Counted from the first letter of the stretch, positions 1 through 11,327 are shown. The stretch: DNA of 64,000 bases from Bathynomus jamesi (GCA_023014485.1 JAJOZX010006159.1:228297-292296); one strand, 5' to 3'. A program made the numbers and translations. The notes: generated from the letters alone by a model not told the origin.

Positions 1-1250
1 TGAACTGTCAAGTCTTCTTTCTTGAAGCCAACATATTATTTGATCAGCAATTGCCTCTGCATGTTTCTTGCCTTCTACTTCTGCTTCAGGAACAAAGTGA
101 AACAAATAGCAGCCACCAGGTTCGGAACACACACAGTAGTGTTCTTCTTTGATGAGACTGGGAAACTTTCTGTCCATTCCCTCTACCTCAAGGAGAACTT
201 TAGTGTCATCTCTTCTTCCATCAAACAAAAGGCAAGAGAGACCTTCCTCCTTCAAATCTTTTTCATGCTGATCAGATATTTCCTTCATTATTTTTCTTGT
301 GCTCTTATCATCTTATTATGATCTATCACTAAGGATGTATCCTCTCGGCTGATGAGGCCTGCATCTATCCAAGCAGCAGTGGCAATCTCTGCAGTCTCTC
401 GTAGCCCTGTACGGTGGCGAATACTGGCAAAGGCAATGTTTGAGATGTCTTTAGTGTTGTATTTCATTCTCTTCGGTGAAGGTTCAGATGGCATTTTGGA
501 ACTATCATCTGATGTTGCTTCTTTCTGTTCATCTGAAGAGCTTTCAAAGAAGTGAGAAACCTCTTGATAGAGCTCTTCATCTCTTTGGGTGGCTTCTTCA
601 CTCTTCTTTTTCTTCCTTTCTTCCCTCTCTCGGATTTTCTCTTTTTTCTTAGCAATAACAATCTGTTTTTTGGTTTCTGAATAATCTGCCAAACCAATCT
701 GCATACTTCCTTGGCCTCCTGCCTTTGTTCTCTGCGCCTTTATGAAAGCCAGCTCCAAAACAGGGATCTTCTTCTCATGAGGACAGTGACAATCAATGTG
801 AGGGTGAGGTTCTCTTCTGCATGAGGGAGAACAATTGGCTTCAGAACACAACTCTATGGGACACTGGCAGTTAAAAATGTCAAGAAGACTATCAAGTGTG
901 TGCAGAAATTAATTTTTCTTTGCTAGTTTTCCTTTACCAAGTGATGTCTCAACTGCTTTGTGCCACAGCTTTGTTAATTTTAGCTCAATAGTTCTATACT
1001 GATTGAGTACAGGTGGTTTGAATAACACATTAGCTTTTTTCCACTGATGCAGAAGAGGGGGAATCATGTCCCTTATGAGCTCTTTCTCTGTGTAGTTCCT
1101 TCTATCCTTTGTATTTTGTTCACGAAGGAGTAACCCTAGTCTCAGCTTGTCTCCCACTGTTGGTAGTTCTGATACGGGAAGCTCCTTGCCTGTACCGACT
1201 AACAGGCTCAAATGGCATGATGACTGACCTCTTGTCTTCAATTTTGGCAT
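1..1250 (-). pseudogene. hAT-like transposase, lineage 2 (copy G), N-terminal part
   Basis: The gene probably encodes a cut-and-paste transposase; the family role is inferred from the TIR and from homology to the other copies here. It starts at ATG 1250. A cttttcag 3' splice site lies about 12 bases upstream (AG at 1262-1263), implying an intron in the 5' leader. The N-terminus carries VGTGKELPVSELPT and GLLLREQ, nearly the same as copy F. A Cys/His stretch (HPHIDCHCPHEKKIPV) and FIKAQR follow, then a basic region. The first catalytic-type motif LLFDGRRDDTK lies near 205-225. It is broken by an in-frame TAA near 909 and by a one-base loss in an A-run near 290. The C-terminal half is beyond the window edge. 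Confidence 0.7.
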
Positions 1251-1836
1251 CTTAGGAATATCTGAAAAGAAAGAAAAACATTTAAGTATTTTATATCAAT
1301 TACGATGTTTCAAAGTTTAGTCATTCGATGTTCTAAAATTCAATAAAAAATATTTCATGGGATTACAACATAATTAGACAGAAGAATATGATAATCATAA
1401 ATAATTGTAATAATCAATAATCCATACTTCCAGTTAAACTGTAGTATTCGTCTAGTAGAATAACTATGAAGTAGGTACAAGAGCAATAACAGCAAACCAC
1501 CGTCTATGACATCTAAGAGGCAACTAAGGACTGAGAGTGAGGGACAGTTCTATTCATGTTGTGACTTGTACATTGTACAACAACTATATGACCTTGAAAA
1601 CACTCCATATGCGATCAGTGGGATAATTCTGTGACAGATGAATAGTTAATCAATTTATGTCCTATTATTTAGTAAAAGAGTCAATTTCTGAAACTTTAAG
1701 GTAAAATTGATGTACGGTAGGTAAGGGTTATTTTATTTAATTTTGGTTGGCCAATTTCAAGTTTTGATACGAAAAGAGACTATATTTTCACTACCAAAAT
1801 TGATTTGAAAAAAGTTGACAAAATTGACGCACCCTA
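1..1836 (-). mobile_element. hAT-like transposon copy G, cut by window edge
   Basis: The right terminus reads, inward on the minus strand, TAGGGTGCGTCAATTTTG. This closely matches the terminus of copy F at 50994 (TAGGGTGTGTCAATTTTT), so the element ends at 1836. The other end lies outside the window, so no target duplication can be checked. The interior holds a minus-strand transposase gene of the same lineage as copies F and H. The stretch 1264-1836 is AT-rich and noncoding: 5' leader, intron and terminal sequence. Confidence 0.75.
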
Positions 1837-1894
1837 ATATACAGTATTATATAAGCTGGTGTTATATTTCTTTTATTGTTCATTTTTTTTTTAG

Positions 1895-2392
1895 GAATTC
1901 TCACAAGATGATACAGAAGAAATTATGACTCCAACTGAAAGTACGGGTAACAATCCTGATACAATTTCCCTCAGTCAGGAAACGAGTACCTCCTGTCTGA
2001 AGAAAAGGACTCCACCAATTTCAGGAAGAGCAAAATGGAAGCAAGAAGTGAGCCATATTGATAAAGTGGATGCCACACTTACAAAATTACAAGACATATC
2101 TAACAACCATAATCGGGATGAGTATGACAACTTTGGCAAGCATATTGCCGCACAATTGAGGCAGTTACCCGTCAGGAATTTTGTCATATTACAAGAAAAA
2201 ATTCAATCTTTGATCACTCAAGAATGGCTTAACTGCATGTCAGGGAATAGAACCCCATTGTCCCATTCTCCTGATTTACCATCTGGTTCATCTACTGTGT
2301 CACACAACAATTTTGGCCCTACTTGTAATGAATCACAATATTTACAATTTTCCTTGGGCAATTATGCTAAGGGCAATTATGAAGAATTGTAA
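1895..2392 (+). CDS. Terminal exon of Harbinger-type MADF/BESS accessory protein
   Basis: This is an open frame from a strong 3' splice site (a T-rich tract, then ttag with AG at 1893-1894) to TAA at 2390-2392. The first ATG in frame is at 1925, but the acidic stretch before it (EFSQDDTEEI) is open and in frame, so this looks like the last exon of a longer gene. The part around YDNFGKHIAAQLRQLP and FVILQEKIQSLI resembles the C-terminal BESS-like dimerisation segment of MADF/Myb proteins that PIF/Harbinger transposons carry beside the transposase. The neighbouring minus-strand transposase exon supports this. A host MADF gene is the alternative. The upstream exon would fall inside or beyond element G. 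Confidence 0.5.
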   Translation, partial: EFSQDDTEEIMTPTESTGNNPDTISLSQETSTSCLKKRTPPISGRAKWKQEVSHIDKVDATLTKLQDISNNHNRDEYDNFGKHIAAQLRQLPVRNFVILQEKIQSLITQEWLNCMSGNRTPLSHSPDLPSGSSTVSHNNFGPTCNESQYLQFSLGNYAKGNYEEL

Positions 2393-2623
2393 GGGTGATA
2401 TTATTGTATATAAGCAATCTTTTGTTGAATGTATAGAAAATTATTAAATACATTTTTGTTCACAAATTTGCTATCTCATTATTTTACTCCTAGTTCTCTT
2501 ACATTACTTACTACAAGGTGATCACGATAACATAAAACTCACTTCACATACACATAAATGCACAAATTTACATACGACTATACAGGATTATTTCTTTAAA
2601 GAAAATGTAAATTTATTACTTAC

Positions 2624-3070
2624 ATTAAGGAATCTATCCAGCATATCAATAATGAACTGCAGTACTTCCAGCAGAAATGTTGATATACTACAGGCCAGAA
2701 TTCTGAATAAATATGAAAGTGATGCTAAAGTATCACCACTTGCCAAATAACGAAGTGTTACCTCAAGTTTAGTTGTTGCTGGAATTGCCACTCTCATTGA
2801 CATATCTTTCTTTGATATGAGAGGCTCTAACAAATACAGCAATTCCTCAAACTTGTCTATGCTCATTCTCAAGTGTCTTTTATACTCTGTAGGGTCTTCA
2901 CTGGCCAATTCATGAAGCAGTGTATTTGAGGCACCTAGCGTTTCTCTCCTACTAATCCACTTTCTCACCCACATTGTGCATTTCTTTTTTTTCTTTTTAA
3001 TAATTAGTTCTACTTCTCTACTTAAAACAACCACTGCAGCATCAATAGCTTCACCTATTTCACTTGACAT
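2624..3070 (-). pseudogene. PIF/Harbinger transposase, first exon
   Basis: ATG at 3070 opens a frame with the family pattern WVRKWISRRETLGASNTLL, then a LRMSIDKFEELL helix, MRVAIPATTKLEVTLRYL and ASGDTLASLSYLFRI. These are typical of the N-terminal half of DDE_Tnp_4 Harbinger transposases. A consensus 5' splice site GTAAGT lies at 2623-2618 (minus strand), and the frame beyond it is intron-like. The exon with the catalytic DDE residues is not found to the left, where the plus-strand MADF/BESS exon and element G lie, so the gene is incomplete. The right end of the element may be at 3195, followed by TTA (3196-3198), a typical 3-bp Harbinger target. The left end was not found. Confidence 0.7.
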
Positions 3071-3198
3071 CTTGTACACTACTGGCAGTAACTACTTTCC
3101 TGTTATACTAGCCTAGTGTAAACATTTACTCGCCTGGTAAGTTAACTTGCAGCAAGCACTGGCAGCTTGTAAATTAGCCTCATGTAAATGTGCCTTTA

Positions 3199-3928
3199 GA
3201 CATGTTGTAATCGTAATCAGGAATCATAATCAATGAAATCAATTCCACATTTTTGAGAAATCATAATCTTAATCAATTCCACTTGTCCTGGAAAAACAAG
3301 GAATCATAATTGACTCCACATCAAAAGAAATTGTAATTGTGATTACTATCAATGAATAGGTATGAAAGTAAAGTTGCCATTACAGTAAAACCTACTCTTT
3401 AAACAGATATATGTTTAGAAACATACTTATGTCAAAAGTGGATTTTATTGCCATGCTTAGACAGTCACATTATGGGGAAAATTCCATTTATGATGTTGCC
3501 ATCGTTTCATATTATTTTAAGTTTGTGTTTAAAAAATTACAACACACCACAAGACAAGTGACCCACTGATTTTTTCAAATTTGAGGGGTCAACTCTTCAA
3601 TTTTTATGAAAATTGGTATACAGGGTAGTTTTGGCCAGAGAAAACAAAATTCTAAGTCTTAGACTGATCCATCCAACAGTTTTCGAGGTATGGGTCAGGT
3701 CAAATTCAGGTCATGGACACAAAATGGATGAGTGCAGAACAATTGCAATGTTGATCATATGAGTGCCAGTACCAACCCCAGGGTGCCAAAAAAAAAGGGG
3801 GGGAGGGGAACTCCCCCAGCAAGCTGGAGGAATCCACCTAACCTCTTTGGGGGAGAAGTGGGACAGCCTCAACCCCAAATGGGTATACCTCACCTAAGAG
3901 AGAGAGAGAGGAGAGAGAGGAAGAGACC
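3199..3928. other. No gene seen; AT-rich and degenerate repeat
   Basis: There is no coding signal. The stretch 3560-3710 has the style of transposon terminal sequence (repeated wording such as gaaaattggtatac and ttcgaggtatggg) but I could not pair it with a second end. A homopurine tract at 3790-3810 and a GA-rich run at 3897-3925 are low complexity. Confidence 0.5.
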
Positions 3929-4105
3929 AGACATGGGGTCATTATCATTGTAATGGTAATTAATTATAATTAATTACAAATCTCCTGTAATGATAATGAA
4001 AGAAATTGAGGCAATAATGCTAATGAAGGGTCTGTAATGAATCATTACACTTTCATTATAGTGTAATTTCAATATATATATACTGTATATATATACTGTA
4101 TATAT

Positions 4106-6781
4106 TAGGGTGTCCCAGCCTCACAGGTGAAAATAAAAATTTGCAAGAGTCAAATCGCACACCCCTTTAATTAATTACACTTGAAGAAAGGAAAAAATGG
4201 GCGAAATTTCATTGGCCTATTAGGAGGGGAAGGGTCCCCTCATTGACCTTATTTATTCGACCCTATATGAACAAACATAAATGCTCAGCATTAATCATTC
4301 TAGAATGGAAGAATGAAATGTAAATTCTTTCTAATGACTAAATTAAAGGAAATGGAAATTCTTCCTAATGGCACATTTCATTTTGGGGGACAGAGGATCT
4401 TTTTGTCTGCTGAGGGGAACTGCTGGCGGTGGTATTCGCCGACTTGGTACATGAGTTGCCGTTCCTCCTCGTTTTTTGTCAGGCCCTCGTTGAAATCTTC
4501 CACCAGTTTCACCGCCCATTCTGCCGCGTCGTTCACAGACTTCAACGATGGTGCACATCCTTCGAGATCTTTGGGGGTTTTTGGAACCGGCAGCTTCAGG
4601 CAATGAAAAAGGTTTTGAGTCCTTTTCGTGACCAAGGTGCTCAAATCCGACCGTCTCACAGTCAAGACACTCTTTCCCTCCAGCCGATGCAGATCTTTTG
4701 GGTTTTCGGTCTTCTTGTGCAGGTTTTGGAGCATGGCCGTCTTCTCTGCATTGGTGGTTTTGGAGGAGAACATAGCGAGTCTGGCTAAATCTTCGCTTAG
4801 GTACCAGAGGTGGCCCCGGAATTTCGTCAATGCGGCGGTACCTACATCATGATCCACCGCCTTGTACCGCTCTAGGTCCTCCAACAGCTCCAGGTTGACG
4901 GGCGTCTGCCGTCAATGGAGCCTCGAACCACCTCTGGAGGTAGATGGTGATGGCAAAGACGTTTATCCTGCGCAGTGACCGGACCTCGTGAGCGGTCAGG
5001 TGGAATTGGCTTCGGAAGATGAACATCTTAAGACAGTAAATGCCTTTGGCCATCCACCTGGCCCAGTGGTATGCTCCAGGACGATTGTACCGGAGATCTC
5101 GTTTGCCATGACCATCGAGGAAGACCAGAGCGAGGATCAGGAACTCCCGGTAATCGTCTCTTGGGTGGCCAACTTCAAGCTGGTCTTCAATGAAGTGGAC
5201 AATCTGCTCTTTTTTCAACGCCACCCATTCTGAAAGGATGTCGCTTGGGCCATCGCCGTTGAACGAAGCCTGCTTCTGGTCGATGAACTCCCATTGGGAT
5301 TTGAAGCGAGCAAACAGCACAATTTCGGGGCCAGAAGACCTGAAGAACAGGTCAAAGACTGAGGTGATTACCAATTCCATCATGTGGTGTCTGCAAGCCA
5401 GGAAAAGAACGCGGCGGTCCATTTGGTCCTGGATAATCGTACAAGTACCGCTGTGAATACCGGTATTCGCCGCTGTTGTGTCGAAGCAGAGACCGGCAAT
5501 CCATGGTTGAACTTACGGCCAATCGTCTAGCACCTTCAGAACAGCTCCAGCCATCCACTGTCCCGTGCTGTCAGGGATTTTTGGGATCGCCAACAACTTC
5601 TCAAGATTCTTCCCACTGACCAGCACCGGTATGCGATCCGATTTCCCTCCATCCGAATCAGGGAGGAGTTTGCCATCAAAGTGGATGACAAGCGGCGTAT
5701 CAGGATTGAACTCGGTCTTGATTCCGGCTGCCAAGTTCTTCCTGGACTTCTGCCGTGAACGGTGAAGACTTGATTTGGACAAGGTGACCGAGGATAACTC
5801 AACTCCCGCGGCAGCGAGTGCTGGAGCCACAATGTGCATCGCTTGGCGTACTGAGGTTCCAGTTCGATCCAGGGCTGCAGCAAAATTGGGATATTGGATG
5901 ATCCTCCTTGCCGACACTTAGCCGTCCTTGGGAGTGGATCGAGGAGCCGAAGGACCAGGAGAGAAATATTGGACATCATCATTGGATGCTTCGGCCATGG
6001 ACTCTGAAGAAGAAGAAGACCCACTTTTCACCGTTCCTTTTGCTTGCAGTGAGTCCATCTCTTCGCGGCTTTTCTTCTTCCTCTTCTCTTCAGCTGCTTG
6101 GCATTTCTCCCGCTCTGCTGCCCTGCGAGCAAACTCCAGGTCCTCTCTCCGATGTACATCTTCCACACGGTTCGCTGGTCATTCAGAAAGTCTCGATCTT
6201 CGGGGACTTTGATGAGTTTCATGGCGTTGGCATGAGCTGTTTCGAACAGTGTATTCAGGTTGGCTTGGAATCCCTTTTCCCGCTCCAGTTGCTTCTCTCC
6301 CCCACGGTTTCGGTTTCTGGCAACCTTCTCATAGTCCGTGGAGAGGGCCTTGATCCTCTCGACGCACTTGGGCTTGTGGGAGGTCGGAATAGATGCCCGA
6401 GCCCACACCGCCATAACCTCATCAGCTACCACATTGGCAGCTTCCGCCGTGGACGTTTTTTTCTTCTGAGTGAAGAACAACAGACGTCGAAGAACATCTC
6501 CCACTGTTGGGAGTTGAGACAGCATTTCCAGGGGTTCATTTCGCAACACCCCCACCAACCACAGTCTCCTGCTTTCTTGTATCCATAACCTGAAAAGAAA
6601 TATGCTACAATTAGTATAAGGTAGAGAGTAGCCATTCAGCAATAGTAACACATGGTTTGAGGGGACCCTTAAAATTAAAGAACACGAATGAAATTCATCT
6701 TGCTGGCATGTTTTCACGAGTGGAAGAAATTAGGGGGTGTGCATGACAAACTTCAAGAACAAAAAAAATTGGGACAGTCTT
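4106..6781 (-). mobile_element. hAT-like transposon copy A (lineage 1)
   Basis: The left end is TAGGGTGTCCCA and the right end reads inward AAGACTGTCCCA (9 of 12 bases agree). Both are flanked by GTATATAT (4098-4105 and 6782-6789), an 8-bp target duplication. The interior is clearly more GC-rich than the AT-rich surroundings, as in copies B and C. It sits inside element M. Confidence 0.75.
4378..6586 (-). pseudogene. hAT-like transposase, lineage 1 (copy A)
   Basis: This is a minus-strand gene read through several frames. A tttcttttcag splice acceptor (6590-6591) precedes ATG 6586, and a frameshift follows soon after. In order: LSQLPTVGDVLRRLL near 6520; VWARASIP; a basic linker near 6100; DGKLLPD (first acidic motif) near 5670; then a frameshift. 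LACRHHMMELV (CxxH) lies near 5395. Then HPRDDYREFL, the PGAYHWARWMAKGIY block near 5065, RGHLWYLSEDL near 4815 and VNDAAEWAVKL near 4540; the usual Arg after the Glu is Trp here. The stop is at 4378-4380. It is a broken copy; the role as transposase is inferred from the TIRs and target duplication. Confidence 0.7.
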
Positions 6782-6782
6782 G

Positions 6783-6825
<43 letters not shown>

Positions 6826-6964
6826 AAACACAGACCGTGCATGGAACAAGGAACTCTTCTGGGAAAATTAAATCCACTATAGTCTGAATAAGTAATGGTA
6901 AATGACAAATACCATAGTTTTTCTTTTTCATGATGCTAGCCCGACGTGGGCAACGGGTCTCTCG

Positions 6965-7040
6965 CAAAGAGGTCCATAAATATAGCTTCCCTCACCAGCT
7001 ATCTGCTGGTGAGGGAAGCTATATTTATGGGACCTCTTTG
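6965..7040. repeat. Near-perfect hairpin, about 34-bp arms
   Basis: Arms at 6965-6998 and 7006-7040 are inverted copies (beginning caaagaggtccataaa and ending tatgggacctctttg) around the 7-base loop ctatctg. The second arm has one extra base. It lies in element M, just upstream of the hATC remnant, and could form a strong stem in DNA or RNA. Confidence 0.85.
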
Positions 7041-7090
7041 CTCTAGCTCTAGCTCCCTCTACAGCTTCTCAGAACCCTATTGTCAGCCAG

Positions 7091-7258
7091 GTGGACAGCT
7101 ACCTTGACCAGCCCTGCATTGATGAGGACTGCAATCCCCTGACATGGTGGAGGGACAATGCACATCTGTATCCTGACGTATCTGTTCTTGCTGCCAAGCA
7201 GCTTTGCATCCCTGCCTCCAGTGCACCAGTGGAGCACTTATTCAGTATATTCAGTATT
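7091..7258 (+). pseudogene. hAT C-terminal dimerisation domain remnant
   Basis: The translation contains NPLTWWRDNAHLYPDVS followed by LAAKQLCIPASSAPVEHLFS. This is the signature of the hATC domain of ZBED-type hAT transposases, in which the usual form is SSAPVER-FS; the Arg is His here. It probably belongs to element M. No BED finger or catalytic Asp region of this gene remains, since the left part is occupied by copy A or deleted. The reading frame runs into the subterminal taatgataatg repeats. Confidence 0.75.
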
Positions 7259-7574
7259 GTAATGATCATCACAATGATAATGAAGGGCTTGTAATGATAA
7301 TGTAATGATAATGAAACAAAAATGCTGTAATGGTAATGATAATGAAAAATTTCTGGTAATGATAATGATAAACCTTGTAATGACCCCATGTCTGGAAGAG
7401 ACCATCCAGCTTCTATGAGATGCAGAAGCTTAATTAATGAGAGCTCAGGTAGCATCACTTGGCTTAGAACTCGAAACCCGCCAGTTGGCTTAGAAGGCAT
7501 AAATGGCCTGTATATGTTAATAACCTTCAAACAAATTAAAAGCGCACACAAACACACAGATCTCCTATTATTAT

Positions 7575-7594
7575 TACACACACACAGTCACAGT

Positions 7595-7666
<72 letters not shown>
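7575..7666. repeat. (CA)n followed by (TA)n microsatellite
   Basis: A CA-repeat with two agt interruptions turns into an uninterrupted TA-repeat that ends at the left target duplication of copy B. Confidence 0.95.
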
Positions 7667-7668
<2 letters not shown>

Positions 7669-7669
7669 T

Positions 7670-10398
7670 TAGGGTGTCTCATTAATACATGGAAATTTTT
7701 TTTTTTTCGAATTTTCTCTTGCTCACGAATGCTGCCCCATTTCAATAGGCATAGAGGTTCTAAAAATCGAAAAATGATGGGAATCGAACAGTATTTAGAG
7801 GTCACTCAAGTTTAACACTTTCTTGTAGCTATTTAGGAAAAAAAAGAAATTTCTATCATTCTCTTATTCTCTTTATTTCTGAACAAAAATGAAAATAAAT
7901 GAAATGCACCTTTCATTAATTGAAATAAGCGCGTATAAATGGATTGTTTTCATCATCAATCTGTCCTACACTACTCGATTTTACTCTTCAAGCTCTCCTT
8001 CGTCTTGACGGGGATCAACTTCTGGTGAGCCTGAACCACCTTGAGGACGAATTGCTTCTGCTTCTCATCACGCGTGATGGTGGAATTGAATCTTTTCATC
8101 AAAGCGATACCACGCTCGGCGGCGTCATTGACCACCTTCAGGGCTTTCACCCTCTTTTGCGCCGTGATCCAATCCTGGTCATTGATCCAATCCTCTGGAT
8201 CTTTCATGAGGAAGGTGGGAGACTCAGATTCTGGAAGGATCGCGCGGAAGAAGACTTCTTTTGTTCTCCGGGTGACGAAGAGCTCGATGGATTGCTGTGG
8301 ATTGAAGTTCTTCGGATCGATCCGCTTGAGTCCTTTCTTCGTGGCGGGGGATTGAAGTCGTTGGACCATCTTTAGCTTCGTGTCCTTTGTAATGTGGTCG
8401 TCAAAGAAACCAAGCCCCACGAGATCCTCTGAGAGGTACCACAGGTGCCTTTTCAAGGCCATGGATGCCGTGTGGCTGACTTCCTTGTCAGGGTAGGCCT
8501 CGAGCAGGCGAAGGAACTCTAGGTCGTTCAGTGGAGCTCGACTCGAGACCATTGCCTCATTCCACTGCTTCACGTACGCGAGGGAGATGAACAAACACAG
8601 CCGCCGAAGTCTTCCTCCTTCCCTGGCTGTCAGGTCCAGTTGGTGACGGAACATGAAAATCTTGAGGGCATAGATGGCTTTGGCCATCCATCTGGCGTGG
8701 TGATAGGCCCCAGGCTGACGAAATCCCCCCTGGACCTGACGCCAAGGAAGCGGTAGGAAAGGATGAGGAGTTCACGGTAGTCTTCTCGAGGATGTGTGCC
8801 ATGGGAAAGCGTCTGCTGCAGGTATTTCTTCATGGAAGACGCTTGATTTGCCTAGTTGTCAGTTGTTGTGGGATTGCTTTCATCACCGATGGACAAGAAT
8901 GACCCCTTGTCAATGGAGGCCCACCACTGTTGAAATCTTTTGAAGAGGAGAATGTCAGGGGAAGAGGACGGCCCCAGACATCGCACGAAGACATCCTTGA
9001 GTAAGATCTCCAAGACGTGGTGATGGCAAGCCAACCACAACATGGGACGGCCAAACTCCTGCTCAATGCGAACGCAAGCACCTTGGATCATCCCAGCGTT
9101 CACAGCTGTGGTGTCGAATCCCAGTCCAATGATTTGCTCCGAAATGCCAAAAGCCTGGACTTCCTGGAGTACGGCTGCAGCCTGTTCTTTTCCAGTGCCA
9201 TCCACCGCAACGGGTACACCAAGAACTCCTCGACTCCATCGCCCGTCACCACAACAGCAATCCGGTCAACCTCCTTCTTCTCCTTGGCGATATCTTCCAA
9301 CAGTTTCCCATCCCAGTGCAAGACTAAAGGACCAGAAGCTTCGAACTTTCGGGTCAACTCTTCTCCCATCTCCTTTCGGATCTTGTTCCGTGTTCGATGA
9401 ACAGTTGCTGGCGAGATTACCAGGTCATCCAGGTCATGACCCAAACTCTGAGCTGCTGCTGCAAAGGACGACGTTGCTTGTCTCACGGACATGTTGTCGC
9501 GATCCCAAGCAGCGGTGAGATTCGGGTCTGTGAGGGCATTCATTCGCCTTTTCTTTTGAGTCTGGGCCTTGCTGGTGCTGGGCGCTTGGTACGTCTCGTC
9601 GTCATCATCCTCGTCTTCCGTGTTCATTTCAGTGCTGCTACCATCCACCTCCAAGATCGCTACCTCCATGAGCTGTGTCACCCCAGCATCCCATTTACTC
9701 TTCCTAGCCATGGCTGCAAGATCCCTCTTCCGCTTCACAGCTTTCTTCTTCGCTGTCTTCTGGTCCACCCCCGCAAGACTTGACAACATCCTGTCTTCCC
9801 TCTGCGAGGTGAGAAAATCCTTGTCTTCCTGAGGGACCTTGGAGGAGGATAGCGCGGAGGAGTGAGCCACGTCAAACACATCTTCCAAATCCAACTTGAA
9901 CATCCCCTCCTTGTACCGGTAACCCTCTTGCGGCTTTGTCCTGTTCTTCTTGAGTGCGTCGTAGGTATCGATCAACTTCGCCAGCTTCTCCCCTGCGTAC
10001 TTCTTGGTGGTAGTTGGTATGTTGGCCTTCTCCCAGATGGGCCAGATGGTTTCCACCACCAGGCGAATGCTCTCCGATTTGGTCTTCCTTCCCTCTTGGT
10101 CTTGGTGGTGGTGGAAGTAAAGGATCAGGCATTGCTCCTTCGATGGAAGTCATGGACAAACAATCGCTGCAATTGGGGCCTTGTCCAGCAACCACAACTG
10201 GTTTCCTGCTCTAGTAACCATCACCTGCGAAAGAGAAGAAAATCTTGTATAAGTGAAACAGAAGTGGCGAACTTGAGTGACCCCTAAAAATCCTCCTACA
10301 GCTGTCAAATTTTGTGATAACAATCCTTTATAAAGGTGTAATACGGGCAAGCGTCGCCCCGACCCGAAATCCTCCATTCGTATATTTGAGACACCCTA
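7670..10398 (-). mobile_element. hAT-like transposon copy B (lineage 1)
   Basis: Termini are TAGGGTGTCTCATTA on the left and TTTGAGACACCCTA on the right, with perfect 11-base outer inverted repeats. The exact 8-bp duplication ATATAGAT occurs at 7662-7669 and 10399-10406. Length is 2729 bp, almost the same as copies A and C. It inserted at the edge of a (TA)n tract. Confidence 0.85.
7971..10221 (-). pseudogene. hAT-like transposase, lineage 1 (copy B)
   Basis: ATG 10221 lies 3 bases after a tttcgcag splice acceptor (10225-10226). Blocks in order: LPSKEQCLILYF and ETIWPIWEKANIPTT near 10040; a KR-rich linker near 9740; LVLHWDGKLLEDI near 9320; GLGFDTTAVNAG near 9110; WLACHHHVLEILL near 9030. 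Then HPREDYRELLILS near 8790, HARWMAKAIYALK near 8680, KRHLWYLSEDLVGL near 8440 and VNDAAERGIALM near 8115. The stop is at 7971-7973. The long segments 9100-10059 and 7971-8687 are each open; frameshifts near 8700-8880, 9080-9200 and 10060-10200 break the gene. All expected acidic residues (D, D, E) and CxxH are present. Confidence 0.75.
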
Positions 10399-10530
10399 AT
10401 ATAGATGCATGTAAAGCCCCAATAGCAAAATACAGGGTGTACATAAAGTCAGGATCTATTTTTGTGAAGCACTTGGAAATTATATGGAATTCAATCATAA
10501 AATGATAAAGTGGTAACATTTATTAAATAA

Positions 10531-10878
10531 TTAAGAGTAGGATTCGACGTGATGCCCATCAGTATCCCTGCACAGCTCAAATTGTTCCACAGCATTTCTA
10601 AACACATTCTGGAGCATTTGCGGGGTTATGTTATCTGCAGCAGTTCGTATACGTGTACGTAAGTTTTTAAGACTCGTAATCTTCGTCTGATAGGCGTGCG
10701 ATTTGATAAAGCCCCATGCAAAGAAATCTAAAGGGGTTAAATCTGGTGATCTCGCTGGCCAAGGTCTGTTGCTAAAGTGTCCGATCCAGCGATTTGGAAA
10801 ATGTCCATTTAGATAATACTGAACAATTTTGGCATAGTGACAAGGAGCACCATCATGTTGATAGATGACGGGGATAGG
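10531..10878 (-). pseudogene. IS630/Tc1/mariner-class transposase C-half, left arm
   Basis: This codes the last two thirds of a DDE/D catalytic domain: QHDGAPCHYAKIV (second Asp), PNRWIGHF, then [17 protein letters not shown] (third Asp) and a C-terminal tail ending HHVESYS. These motifs define the DUF4817-associated mariner-class family common in arthropods. The first catalytic Asp and the DNA-binding domain are absent. The apparent upstream start comes from reading across the palindrome axis into the opposite arm. Confidence 0.8.
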
Positions 10879-10884
10879 ATTGTT

Positions 10885-11229
10885 AGTACCGTCGTCTATC
10901 AACATGATGGTGCTCCTTGTCACTATGCCAAAATTGTTCAGGACTATCTAAATGGACATTTTCCAAATCGCTGGATCAGACGCGGAAGCAACAGACCTTG
11001 GCCAGCGAGATTACCAGATTTAACCGCTTTAGATTTCTTTGCATGGGGCTTTATCAAATCGCACGTCTATCAGACGAAGATTACGAGTCTTGAAAACTTA
11101 CATACACGTATACGAACTGCTGCAGATAACATAACCCCGCAAATGCTCCAGAATGTGTTTAGAAATGCTGTGGAACAATTTGAGCTGTGCAGGGATACTG
11201 ATGGGCGTCACGTCGAATCCTACTCTTAA
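10885..11229 (+). pseudogene. IS630/Tc1/mariner-class transposase C-half, right arm
   Basis: This is the inverted partner of the left-arm fragment, with the same length and ending. It has drifted independently: WPARLPDLTALDFF replaces [14 protein letters not shown], and IRRGSNRP replaces IGHFSNRP. The catalytic-type Asp residues remain, but the gene lacks its N-terminal half. Confidence 0.8.
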
Positions 11230-11327
11230 TTATTTAATAAATGTTACCACTATCATTTTATGATTGAATTCCATATTATTTCCAAGTGCTTCACAAAAAT
11301 AGATCCTGACTTTATGTACACCCTGTA

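Larger units (their letters stand above)
3929..7395 (+). mobile_element. ZBED-type hAT transposon M, interrupted by copy A
   Basis: The element is bounded by the 8-bp direct repeat AAGAGACC (3921-3928 and 7396-7403). The ends are inverted repeats: AGACATGGGGTCATTATC on the left, and the reverse complement of TAATGACCCCATGTCTGG on the right. The subterminal zones are rich in runs of cattatcatta/taatgataatg. The only coding remnant is a hAT C-terminal domain at 7091-7258. An 8-bp duplication and the hATC remnant both point to the hAT superfamily. Copy A (4106-6781) inserted later. Confidence 0.7.
10433..11325. mobile_element. Palindromic head-to-head mariner-class element
   Basis: The two halves are inverted copies of each other. 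Both outer ends read cagggtgtacataaagtc and are flanked by TA (10431-10432 and 11326-11327). Each arm is about 440 bp and carries the 3' half of the same transposase gene, pointing outward; the axis is near 10880. This is an inverted dimer of a deletion derivative that behaves as one TA-inserting unit. Confidence 0.85.

Noticed and set aside
6688..6882. Frame running through the (TA)n tract
   Set aside because: The IYIYIY repeat is translation of a microsatellite.
10531..11229. Two overlapping long frames on opposite strands, each with an apparent start
   Set aside because: The shared first 12 or so residues arise from reading through the palindrome axis into the opposite arm; only the outward parts are transposase.
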